This document shows, in pieces, positions 1 to 6,824 of a stretch of 6,908 bases of DNA. This DNA is from Bacillota bacterium (GTDB lineage: Bacteria > Bacillota > Clostridia > Peptostreptococcales > Anaerovoracaceae): positions 1-6,908 of the forward strand of contig JAEDNK010000079.1 in the NCBI GenBank assembly GCA_016302545.1, read 5' to 3'. The notes beneath the pieces were generated by a model. That model saw only the letters and a program-made list of their open reading frames with translations. It was not told where the DNA came from and made no database searches. Both the position numbers and the translations under genes were made by a program. Each line of letters starts with the position of its first letter. Position 1 is the stretch's first letter.

Positions 1-36
1 GTTCCAAAACGGAACGAAAACCCGCCTTTTTGGAAC
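1..36. repeat. Inverted repeat at window edge, possible operator or hairpin
   Basis: GTTCCAAAA (1-9) is the exact reverse complement of TTTTGGAAC (28-36), with 18 bases between the arms. A second, shorter pairing is possible between GTTCC (1-5) and GGAAC (11-15). A further TTTGGAA lies at 49-55, in the same orientation as the 29-35 copy and 20 bp from it. No T-run follows on the + strand, so it is not a clear terminator for rightward transcription. It could be the end of a structure belonging to an unseen upstream gene, or a protein-binding dyad. The window edge prevents a decision. Confidence 0.35.
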
Positions 37-105
37 ACATCAACCGGATTTGGAAAAACACCACCTGTCGCAAAACATTTTCTCACATTTTATTTTCCCA
101 ACTTA

Positions 106-134
106 TTGATATTTAATACTTTTGCTGTTAAAAT
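106..134 (+). promoter_or_regulatory. Predicted vegetative promoter of gltX
   Basis: The -35 box is TTGATA (106-111) and the -10 box is TAAAAT (129-134), each matching five of six sigma-A consensus bases. The spacer is exactly 17 bp, and a TG dinucleotide at 126-127 gives an extended -10 element. The surroundings are very AT-rich (71-140 has only 16 G or C by hand count). The predicted start is near base 141, which leaves an untranslated leader of about 180 bases before gltX. This is a sequence-based prediction only. Confidence 0.75.
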
Positions 135-138
135 TAAG

Positions 139-290
139 TGTCGGGCGCGGTGCAAGCGCAGGCAATGCGCTGTGCGAGGCTTTGTGCGACGCGGCGCGGC
201 GCGAGCAAGTCAATCGCAGGACGCCGCGCAAGTGCCAGCGAGGCAAGGCGCGTGCGCAAGCAATTCACGGCGCACCGCGGCGTATCGATA
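139..290 (+). repeat. GC-rich long imperfect palindrome forming the gltX 5' leader
   Basis: Bases 141-290 contain 103 G or C out of 150, against 16 of 70 just upstream. Five sets of complementary segments nest around one centre near base 212: TGTCG 139-143 with 286-290 (one G-U), CGCGGTGC 146-153 with 272-279, TGCGC 166-170 with 254-258, GCTTTG 179-184 with 244-249 (one G-U), and GCGCGGCG 194-201 with 222-229. The inner loop is 202-221. As RNA this would be one long interrupted hairpin filling the leader between the predicted transcription start and the ribosome binding site. No T-run follows, so it is not an intrinsic terminator. The motif GCAAG recurs five times inside (152, 205, 228, 244 in variant form, 256). 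It may be a dispersed palindromic repeat element of the genome or a structured regulatory leader; the sequence alone does not separate these. Confidence 0.6.
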
Positions 291-306
291 AGAACGAACA
301 AAAAAC

Positions 307-312
307 GGAGGA
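307..312 (+). promoter_or_regulatory. Ribosome binding site of gltX
   Basis: GGAGGA lies 7 bases before the ATG at 320. It fixes the start of the synthetase. The site lies outside the palindromic block, so the hairpin need not hide it. Confidence 0.85.
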
Positions 313-319
313 TTAACAT

Positions 320-1978
320 ATGGACTATAACAAACTGGCGGAGCTTCTTTTTCCGCACATAACCAGAACCCCTGAAGAATACGAAGCTCTCTACCCACCG
401 AGACAGCTCCCGGAAGGCGCTAAGGTCACGAGACTGGGCCCGAGCCCTACCGGCTTCATCCACCTGGGCAATCTGTACGGAGCTTTCGTGGACGAAAGGC
501 TGGCTCACCAGTCAGGGGGCAAGTTCTACCTCAGAATCGAAGACACCGACGATAAGCGTTATGTTGAAGGCGCTGTAGAAATCATCATCAACTCGCTGCG
601 ATTCTTCGGCATTAACTTTGACGAAGGCGCTACCATGGAAGGCGACATCGGTGAATACGGAGACTACACCCAGAGCCACAGAGGCGATATATATCAGTGC
701 TTTGCCAAGAAGCTGGTAAGCGAAGGCAAGGCTTATCCGTGCTTCCTTACAGAGGAGGAAATCGCCGAAATCAGATGTCAGCAGGAGGCTATGAAGCTTA
801 CGCCGGGCATCTACTGTAAGTTTGCAAAATGCAGAGCGCTCACATATGAACAAATCGAAGAAAACCTCAAGGCCGGCAAGCCTTATGTAATCAGACTTAA
901 ATCCGACGGAGATATGAGCCTGCCTGAAGATCAGATAAAGAGAATCCATGTGCAGGACGCAATCCGCGGCACGCTGGACATGCCTGCAAACGATCAGGAC
1001 ACTGTAATTCTAAAGGCTACTGGAATTCCAACGTACCACTTTGCCCACGTGGTGGACGACCATCTCATGAGAACCACCCATGTAGTAAGAGGCGCCGAAT
1101 GGCTGCCGTCCCTGCCTATCCATGTTGAGCTTTTCGAGAAGCTGGGCTGGGAGCCGCCGATTTACTGCCATACCGCACAGCTGATGAAGCTGGACGAAGA
1201 AGGCAACAAGCGTAAGCTTTCCAAGAGAAAGGACCCTGAACTTTCACTGGACTACTACCGCAATCAGGGCTATCACCCGGCAGCAGTCCGCGAGTATCTG
1301 CTGACAATCCTCAACTCCAACTTTGAGGAATGGCGCATTGCAAACCCTGATGCCGACATAAACGAATTTGAATTCACCACAGAGAAAATGTCCACCTCAG
1401 GCGCACTTTTCGACCTGAACAAGCTAAACGACATCAGCAAGGATGTGCTTCTTAAAATCAGCGCCGCAGACCTCTTTGACTTTCTTAAGGACTGGGCGGC
1501 CGAGTTCAAGCCGGAAATCATGCACATGTTTGCAGACAGGGCATATCTTGAAAAGATTCTCGATATCGGACGTGACGGCGCAAAACCGCGTAAGGACCAC
1601 ATCTATGCGCAGCAGATGGTGGAAAACATCAGCTACTTCTTCGACGATATGTTCAAAATTGAAGACGGCTTCCCTGCCGAGGTCGAAGAGGCAGGAGACA
1701 CCGCCGCCATACTGACAAAGTACCTGGAAACCTACGACCACAGTGACGATCAGGAAACCTGGTTCAATAAAATTCGCGCCATCACCGAGGAGCTGGGCTA
1801 CGCTGTAAAGCCTAAGGACTTTAAGAAGAACCCTGACCAATACAAAGGTCATGTGGGTCATGTGAGCACCGTAATCCGCGTGGCGCTCATGGGTCGCCAG
1901 CAGTCACCGGATGTCTGGGAAATTCAGCAGATCTTAGGCGAAGCGCGCACCAGAGAAAGACTTCAAAGGTTCATTTAA
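320..1978 (+). CDS. gltX: Glutamate--tRNA ligase (class I aminoacyl-tRNA synthetase)
   Basis: This cytosolic enzyme activates glutamate with ATP and loads it onto tRNA-Glu; where glutaminyl-tRNA synthetase is absent, such enzymes may also load tRNA-Gln. The Rossmann catalytic core starts after a short N-terminal extension: PSPTGF then HLGN at residues 41-51 is the HIGH signature, LRIEDTD at 71-77 is the typical GluRS motif, VVRGAEWLPS at 255-264 is the conserved active-site strand, and KLSKR at 299-303 is the KMSKS loop. The remainder to residue 552 is the helical anticodon-binding region. At 552 residues it is longer than the roughly 470-490 of E. coli-type enzymes, matching a long form I associate with Clostridia. 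The ATG is supported by GGAGGA 7 bases upstream. It stands alone on the + strand, with its own promoter, a structured leader and a terminator at 2000-2031. Whether it is discriminating or non-discriminating cannot be told here. Confidence 0.97.
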   Translation: MDYNKLAELLFPHITRTPEEYEALYPPRQLPEGAKVTRLGPSPTGFIHLGNLYGAFVDERLAHQSGGKFYLRIEDTDDKRYVEGAVEIIINSLRFFGINFDEGATMEGDIGEYGDYTQSHRGDIYQCFAKKLVSEGKAYPCFLTEEEIAEIRCQQEAMKLTPGIYCKFAKCRALTYEQIEENLKAGKPYVIRLKSDGDMSLPEDQIKRIHVQDAIRGTLDMPANDQDTVILKATGIPTYHFAHVVDDHLMRTTHVVRGAEWLPSLPIHVELFEKLGWEPPIYCHTAQLMKLDEEGNKRKLSKRKDPELSLDYYRNQGYHPAAVREYLLTILNSNFEEWRIANPDADINEFEFTTEKMSTSGALFDLNKLNDISKDVLLKISAADLFDFLKDWAAEFKPEIMHMFADRAYLEKILDIGRDGAKPRKDHIYAQQMVENISYFFDDMFKIEDGFPAEVEEAGDTAAILTKYLETYDHSDDQETWFNKIRAITEELGYAVKPKDFKKNPDQYKGHVGHVSTVIRVALMGRQQSPDVWEIQQILGEARTRERLQRFI

Positions 1979-1999
1979 GCGGTTTATATTGAAACAAAC

Positions 2000-2031
2000 A
2001 GCCGGCTCAACCATTATACCCTGAGCCGGCT
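2000..2031. terminator. Bidirectional intrinsic terminator between convergent genes
   Basis: AGCCGGCTCA (2000-2009) pairs perfectly with TGAGCCGGCT (2022-2031): a 10-bp GC-rich stem with a 12-base loop. TTTCTTTA follows on the + strand, and the reverse reading has an equivalent U-rich tail from the A-rich stretch at 1990-2000. It therefore suits both gltX (22 bases after its stop) and the leftward muramidase gene (stop at 2040-2042). Confidence 0.9.
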
Positions 2032-2039
2032 TTCTTTAT

Positions 2040-4151
2040 CTATTTCTTTTTTGTCTTTATTGAAATCTTGGTATACGGAGTGTAGACATTCTTTCCGTCT
2101 ACATATCGCACACCCCTTATCTTATACCAGTATGTGGTATTAGGCTTCACATCCCTGAAGTTTATAACGCTCTTTTCATTGGCGTCCTTGGTGGTGTAGA
2201 TTTTCTTAAAGCCCGAGGTCTTCTTTGTGGAACGATATACCTGATAGTAGTCCACAGCATAGCCGCTGTTATTTTTCTTCCACTCCACCTTTATCCGGCC
2301 TCCGGAAAGCTCTGTGGTCTTTGCCAGAACCACTTTAGTCTTTTCAATGCCTGCGCTAAGCTTGGCAGCCTTGGCTTTTTTCGTCTCATCATCAAGAGCC
2401 GAAACAGTCAGTGTGACTTCCTTCTTGCCCTCTCCGTAAGCCGCGGTTTCGGAGGCCGTAACCGTTATTGTCACAGTTCCCGGACCTACTACCGTAACGC
2501 CGCCTTTGCTGCTCACCTTTGCCACGGACTCGTCAGACGACTTATAACTCAGAGTGCCGTCCCCATCGGTCTTGGCGTTAAGGTTAAACATCTTGTCAAG
2601 CTCAGTGCGCTTGTACTTTGTGTATGATGTGGTTACAACCTGAGACGGGTTTTTCACAGTCAAAGTAAAGGATTTTGATGCTGCTCCCACGCTTCCTGTG
2701 GCTGCCGCCTTTACTGTAATTGTTGTAGTTCCCGGTCCCTTCACGGTTACGGTTCCGTCTGATGATACAGCAGCCACCTCCGTGTTATCGGAGGAATAGG
2801 TTATCTTAGCGCCGCTGTATTTCAGTGATACATTAAGGTTAAAAGGTTCGTCTCCCGGCTGCGCCTCGGTTTTCTGATTTCCTATTTTAATGGTCTGCCC
2901 CGCCTGAGTTATTTCATAATGAGCAGTCTTTGTCCCCTTATAGTTTCCGATAAAGGAAACGGTAACCTTGGCGGTACCTTTCTCTACGGCGTTGGAAACG
3001 GTATATGTATAGTCAAGGTTCTTTCTCAAAGTTCTGCCTGCGCCATCCTTTACCGTAATGCTTGAAGGCTTCTGCTCCGTACCCGTATATTCCATGTCAG
3101 GAATGTCAGCTATGGTAATGCCGCTTAAATTTGTAGCCGGTTTTATTTCAAAAGGCACCAGTTTGTAGTCGGAATAGGCGCCCTTTCCCATAACCATGAC
3201 ATAGGCGGTCCCCGCCTGACTGTTGTTTACGTATCTTACATTGTAGTCCACTCCCTCGGTAAGGGTAACCCCTCCAAGGCTGACCGTTACGGAAGGAGTA
3301 AATGCCTGTCCGTTGCCGTAGGTATACGAAGAGGCACCTGTGAGCACCACCTGAGCGTCTGCCATGGATAAAGCCGTGGTCGCCTGAGGATTTCTGTCTA
3401 TGTACCAGAAGTTACAGTCGTTGCTGGCATTGATTCCGGAAACCTTTCCCGATGATGCGTACTGCCACCATGTGTAGTCTCCTGTAAAATCACACTGCGA
3501 ATAGTATTGGGCTGCCCAGATAGGATAATCCTTGCCCAAAGCTGCACCGTCAATTGTATTGTTGAGAAAGTTGAGATTAGCATATATTCCAGGCTTGTAG
3601 CCCAGAAGTTTTACCTCCTCGCAGAAAGCCCTCGCAATCCTGGTTGCCTTTGCCTTGCTCAGCTTTGCCTGAGTAAGTCTTCCCGAGGAGCCGCCGGCAA
3701 ACTCGTAGTCCATGAAGATAGGTAAATCCAGCTCGTAGACTCCCGCCTCATGCATCAGTTCTACGGCATACCTCGCCTCTGCAATAGCTTCTATCTCGTT
3801 GATGGCCTGTGAGAAAAAATACACTCCCACCAGCATTCCTGCTGCTTTGGCTCCCTGAATGTTCTGTATAAAATTGTCGTCTGAATACATTTTTCCTGCT
3901 GAGCCGTAGCCTCTGCCACCTACTCTTACGATCGCAAAGTCTATGCCGTCAGCCTTGGCCTGCTGCCAGTCAATGGTCTTCTGATATATGGAAACGTCCA
4001 AACCGTTTACCACGACGCTGTTATCGAATCTGCTGTTATGGGAATAGTTCTTTCCCGTGTATCGTGATATTGACGTTCCCGCAAAGGCAAAGACCGTGGT
4101 AAAGATCAGCGCCCCGATTAAAATCAAACTGGTCAGTAGCTTTTTTCTCAT
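2040..4151 (-). CDS. Secreted GH25 lysozyme (N-acetylmuramidase) with Ig-like and Fn3 modules
   Basis: Predicted to cleave the MurNAc-GlcNAc beta-1,4 bond of peptidoglycan outside the cell. Residues 1-24 are a clear Sec signal peptide: MRKK, a hydrophobic core, and an AFA|G cleavage site after residue 24. The GH25 domain spans about 48-252. It shows the first-strand GLDVS (Asp52), the catalytic DxE as MDYE (Asp148, Glu150), WWQY at 228-231, and NDCN (Asp245) in the place of the usual C-terminal active-site Asp. Five beta modules follow: two related Ig-like units (about 266-337 and 344-415), two BIG2-like units (420-500 and 505-584), and an Fn3-like unit (about 592-700) ending in a lysine tail. 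I see no LPxTG, SLH, choline-binding or LysM motif, so how it is held at the wall is unclear; the beta modules may bind or space. An ideal AGGAGGG lies 9 bases upstream. It follows the acyl-CoA ligase by 36 bp and could be cotranscribed. Roles in wall turnover, competitor lysis or adhesion are all possible. Confidence 0.95.
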   Translation of the reverse strand: MRKKLLTSLILIGALIFTTVFAFAGTSISRYTGKNYSHNSRFDNSVVVNGLDVSIYQKTIDWQQAKADGIDFAIVRVGGRGYGSAGKMYSDDNFIQNIQGAKAAGMLVGVYFFSQAINEIEAIAEARYAVELMHEAGVYELDLPIFMDYEFAGGSSGRLTQAKLSKAKATRIARAFCEEVKLLGYKPGIYANLNFLNNTIDGAALGKDYPIWAAQYYSQCDFTGDYTWWQYASSGKVSGINASNDCNFWYIDRNPQATTALSMADAQVVLTGASSYTYGNGQAFTPSVTVSLGGVTLTEGVDYNVRYVNNSQAGTAYVMVMGKGAYSDYKLVPFEIKPATNLSGITIADIPDMEYTGTEQKPSSITVKDGAGRTLRKNLDYTYTVSNAVEKGTAKVTVSFIGNYKGTKTAHYEITQAGQTIKIGNQKTEAQPGDEPFNLNVSLKYSGAKITYSSDNTEVAAVSSDGTVTVKGPGTTTITVKAAATGSVGAASKSFTLTVKNPSQVVTTSYTKYKRTELDKMFNLNAKTDGDGTLSYKSSDESVAKVSSKGGVTVVGPGTVTITVTASETAAYGEGKKEVTLTVSALDDETKKAKAAKLSAGIEKTKVVLAKTTELSGGRIKVEWKKNNSGYAVDYYQVYRSTKKTSGFKKIYTTKDANEKSVINFRDVKPNTTYWYKIRGVRYVDGKNVYTPYTKISIKTKKK
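2400..2894 (-). repeat. Two tandem BIG2-like modules within the GH25 protein
   Basis: Residues 420-500 and 505-584 of the muramidase are homologous units of about 80 residues. Shared features are FNLN, a YxSSD turn before an E-VA strand, a VSS-GxV strand, and the closing VxGPGTxTITV (469-480 and 554-564). They belong to the bacterial Ig-like group 2 type common in surface proteins of Gram-positive bacteria. The copies have diverged, so this is an old duplication. Confidence 0.8.
2907..3356 (-). repeat. Two tandem Ig-like modules following the GH25 domain
   Basis: Residues 266-337 and 344-415 share one pattern: YTYGNG or YTGTEQ early, a strand, then a VDYNVRY or LDYTYTV motif, an alternating hydrophobic strand (TAYVMVMG or TAKVTVSF), GxY, and a closing FEI or YEI. 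Each is about 72 residues. This unit recurs in secreted proteins of Clostridia next to catalytic or binding domains; its ligand is unknown. No close nucleotide identity between the copies was evident by eye. Confidence 0.7.
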
Positions 4152-4160
4152 TACAAAAAT

Positions 4161-4167
4161 CCCTCCT
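4161..4167 (-). promoter_or_regulatory. Ribosome binding site of the GH25 gene
   Basis: On the minus strand this reads AGGAGGG, 9 bases before the ATG at 4151. It is the strongest Shine-Dalgarno match in the window and sets the start of the signal peptide. It lies inside the 36-bp gap after the ligase stop, which holds no hairpin terminator. Confidence 0.85.
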
Positions 4168-4187
4168 AATTTTTCTTTAAAGTGCCG

Positions 4188-5921
4188 TTACGCTCCCTGA
4201 GCGTATTTCTGCAGTTCTCCCTCCTCCAGTATCCTGTAGGCAACCTTGCCTACCAGAGTTTTAGGCATATCATCTCTGAACTGAATGTCCGCAGGCATGG
4301 CGTATTTTGCAACATACTTGCTGCAATGCTCCAAAATTTCCTCCTTGGCTTCCTCCTGCGAAACCTTCAGACCCGGCTTAAGCACCACGAATGCCACGAC
4401 CTTCTGCATCTTCAGCGGGTCAGGCACGCCGATAACGCAGCTCATGTGCACATATTCGTGAGCGTCCAGCACGTTTTCTATCTGCGACGGATAAACATTG
4501 TATCCGCTTGTTACTATCATTCTCTTTATTCTCTGGCGAAAATATATAAATCCGTCCTCGTCCATCATGCCCAGGTCCCCTGTGTGAACCCAGGTAAGTC
4601 CGTCGGCATGACGTCTTAATGTGTTTGCCGTCTCCTCCGGATTGTTAATATATTCCATCATCACTGTAGGTCCGGCAAGACAGATTTCCCCTTCTTCACC
4701 ATAAGGAACCTCTTCCTCAGTGCCCGGTTTTACAATCTTATAGAAAGTATCCGGGAAAGGCAGTCCGATAGAGCCCTCTTTAGCCCAGTGAGAAGGCGTC
4801 AGGCAGCTGGCCGTTACACATTCGGTGGTGCCGTAGCCCTCGCGGACAGGAATAGTCGCATTATGTTCCTTGAGGAAAGCGTCAAAACGCTTCTTCAATT
4901 CTATGGAAAGAGAGTCGCCTCCGCTGAAAACTCCCTTAAGGCAGGACAGGTCTACCCTGTTAAGGGTCTTAAGTCTGAGCAGCGCCTCGTAAAGAGTCGG
5001 TACTCCCGCAATAAAGTTCGGCTTGTGCTTCTTAAGGAGCTTGGCGTAGCTCTGAGGATTAAACCTGGGTATGAGCAGACATCTGCCGCCGCTTGACAGC
5101 ATGGAATGTATGCATACTCCCAGACCGAAGCCGTGGAAAATCGGCATTACCGCCAGCATCTTGTCTCCCGGCTTGAACATAGGGTTAGTTGCTATTATCT
5201 GCTGAGAAAGAGCGTTGAAATTCATATTTGAAAGGAGTATGCCCTTGGTTGTGCCCGTAGTTCCTCCGCTGTATAAAATAACAGCAGGATCCTCAGCCTT
5301 TCGTACCACGTGGTACGGTCCGTGGTAATCGGCTCCGTCTCTTAGGAACTTTTCCCACCATACAATTTCGGCGTTGGCCGGAACCTTCTTTATTTTGCGT
5401 CCTGCCGCCAGATAGTAGCCCTTTCTCTTGACAGGGCTGAGCACGTCCTTAATGCTGGTTAAAATCAGGCTTCTCAGAGGCACATTCCCTCTGATATTTT
5501 CAAATTTTCCGTAGAACTGGTCTAAGGTGATGCAGACTGCGCTGGCGGATTCCTTTAGATAAAACTCGATTTCCTTTTCGCTGGAAAGAGGATGTACCAT
5601 GTTTGCAACAGCTCCCACCTTGTTGACGGCATAAAACATGATTACCGCCTGAGGTGCGTTAGGCATACAGATTGTAACTCTTTCCCCTTCCTTAACTCCG
5701 ATAGCTGCCAAGGCTCTGGCGCACTCGTCAACTTTCCTGATAAAATCCTTGTATTTAACCTTGCCGCCCATAAAATCATAGGCTATGTAATTAGGATAGT
5801 TGACTGCAATCTGTGCAACCTTGTCGTACATGGAGCCCTGAAAATATTCCAGATGGGCAGGTACTCCGCCAAGATTTTTTATCCACGGTGCTTTTACGCT
5901 TAAGTTATCTGTATTATTCAT
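4188..5921 (-). CDS. AMP-forming acyl-CoA synthetase (fatty-acid--CoA ligase type)
   Basis: Member of the ANL adenylate-forming superfamily: it should join a carboxylic acid to AMP and then to CoA (or another thiol). The core motifs are intact in its 577 residues: the phosphate-binding loop YSGGTTGTTKG at 217-227, PIFHGFG at 260-266, GYGTTE at 362-367, the ribose-binding HTGDLG at 446-451 (Asp449), the hinge stretch QRIKRMIV then SGYNVYP at 463-478, and the C-terminal catalytic lysine in LVGKV (Lys559). Length and motifs fit FadD-like medium or long-chain ligases, but the acyl substrate cannot be read from the sequence. There is no signal peptide or obvious membrane span. Its ATG overlaps the end of the upstream acyltransferase gene by 8 bp (ATGAATAA), with AAGAGGT at 5927-5933 as ribosome binding site, so the two are very likely translationally coupled. 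The hinge position usually Asp or Lys (GRxKD) is Arg466 here. Confidence 0.95.
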   Translation of the reverse strand: MNNTDNLSVKAPWIKNLGGVPAHLEYFQGSMYDKVAQIAVNYPNYIAYDFMGGKVKYKDFIRKVDECARALAAIGVKEGERVTICMPNAPQAVIMFYAVNKVGAVANMVHPLSSEKEIEFYLKESASAVCITLDQFYGKFENIRGNVPLRSLILTSIKDVLSPVKRKGYYLAAGRKIKKVPANAEIVWWEKFLRDGADYHGPYHVVRKAEDPAVILYSGGTTGTTKGILLSNMNFNALSQQIIATNPMFKPGDKMLAVMPIFHGFGLGVCIHSMLSSGGRCLLIPRFNPQSYAKLLKKHKPNFIAGVPTLYEALLRLKTLNRVDLSCLKGVFSGGDSLSIELKKRFDAFLKEHNATIPVREGYGTTECVTASCLTPSHWAKEGSIGLPFPDTFYKIVKPGTEEEVPYGEEGEICLAGPTVMMEYINNPEETANTLRRHADGLTWVHTGDLGMMDEDGFIYFRQRIKRMIVTSGYNVYPSQIENVLDAHEYVHMSCVIGVPDPLKMQKVVAFVVLKPGLKVSQEEAKEEILEHCSKYVAKYAMPADIQFRDDMPKTLVGKVAYRILEEGELQKYAQGA

Positions 5922-6789
5922 ATTCTACCTCTTGATTGGCCGGAAGCTCCAGAAGCTCCGGATGCTGTAATAAGTGCTTTAATAATTTAATGGTTTTGGA
6001 GTAGTAGAAGCCGTCGGCAATTCTCTCGTCGATGGTGAGCCCCAGGTCGATGGTTTCCTTCATTGTCACATTTCCCTTTTCATCGTAGAAAGGGGTCAGC
6101 TTCTTTTCGCCGATTATGACGAAAATCGAGTTGGTTCCCCAGTTGGAAAGGTGATGGTAGCCGGACCTCAGCTTTATGGAGCCCAGATTGGTGATAAAGC
6201 AGGTTGCGTAGTTTGGGTCGGTCTTTACCAGAAATTCCGGCACTCTGCCGTAAAAGTCCAGTTTTCTCATGAGCCACATTACGAAAGTCAGCAAAGGCTT
6301 AGGGAGCTTTTTCATCCCCTCCATACCCGCCGTAGAGTTGTCCGGCGCATCGCTGCGGCAGCTGTGTATTTCCTCCAATATTTTATTGTGTACGGTCTCG
6401 ACGGTGGTATCCGGTTCAAAGGGTATGAAGGCCAGCGCCTCGTGAGCCTCGTCCTTAAACTCCTTTTTGACCACAAAGCCCATGGTAAGGACGTTTCTCT
6501 GATAAATGCGATAGCCCTGTATGAAGCGATTCATCTTTGGCCGCAGAGTTATGGTCTTTACCAAAGCCGCTATGAGCAGCTGAAAGAACTTATAGGGTTC
6601 TCCGTCATTACCCCTGTTTTTTTCTTCAAGATATCTGTTTATAGGCTCAAGGTCTATCCTTTCGCTGATAAAAGCCTCGTTGTCCGCCCTGTTGGGGTAG
6701 ATATATGGCATTATGGTGTGAAGGGCGTCCAGGTCCCTGAGCCATATGCCGTCGCGCCTGTCTCCCCGTTTTCTTTTTATCTTTTCCAT
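5914..6789 (-). CDS. Stand-alone acyltransferase of the 2-oxoacid dehydrogenase E2 / CAT fold, with altered HxxxDG motif
   Basis: A 291-residue cytosolic protein whose C-terminal half resembles the catalytic domain of dihydrolipoamide acyltransferases: FITNLGSI at 198-205 matches the E2 NxG strand, SIFVIIGE at 221-228 the next core strand, and LTIDERIADG at 251-260 followed by a helix ending HPELL (276-280) matches the E2 active-site loop and last helix. The usual DHRxxDG is here DERIADG, so Glu255 replaces the general-base His while Asp259-Gly260 remain. There is no lipoyl or subunit-binding domain, so it is not an ordinary E2 component. A short hydrophobic patch at 165-176 might touch a membrane. 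AAGAGGA at 6795-6801 supports the ATG. It leads the operon and overlaps the acyl-CoA ligase, which suggests that it uses that enzyme's acyl-CoA. The acceptor is unknown, and activity itself is uncertain without the His; a binding or non-catalytic role is possible. Confidence 0.82.
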   Translation of the reverse strand: MEKIKRKRGDRRDGIWLRDLDALHTIMPYIYPNRADNEAFISERIDLEPINRYLEEKNRGNDGEPYKFFQLLIAALVKTITLRPKMNRFIQGYRIYQRNVLTMGFVVKKEFKDEAHEALAFIPFEPDTTVETVHNKILEEIHSCRSDAPDNSTAGMEGMKKLPKPLLTFVMWLMRKLDFYGRVPEFLVKTDPNYATCFITNLGSIKLRSGYHHLSNWGTNSIFVIIGEKKLTPFYDEKGNVTMKETIDLGLTIDERIADGFYYSKTIKLLKHLLQHPELLELPANQEVEYE

Positions 6790-6824
6790 GGTTTTCCTCT
6801 TACAAAATATAATTCGACTGGTCT

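Noticed and set aside
262..284. T-box-like ACCGCG (274-279) in the leader of a tRNA synthetase gene
   Set aside because: Only the ACCGCG end of the T-box consensus matches; the UGG that binds the tRNA end is absent, no specifier-loop architecture was found, and no terminator follows before the ribosome binding site. The bases are better explained as an arm of the palindrome.
138..362. Small open frames on both strands in the GC-rich leader, rich in Arg and Ala
   Set aside because: They arise from GC-rich composition, have no ribosome binding sites, low-complexity products, and run into gltX in another frame.
4175..4182. CTTTAAAG palindrome between the ligase and GH25 genes
   Set aside because: Eight AT-rich bases cannot form a stable hairpin, so it is neither a terminator nor a convincing operator.
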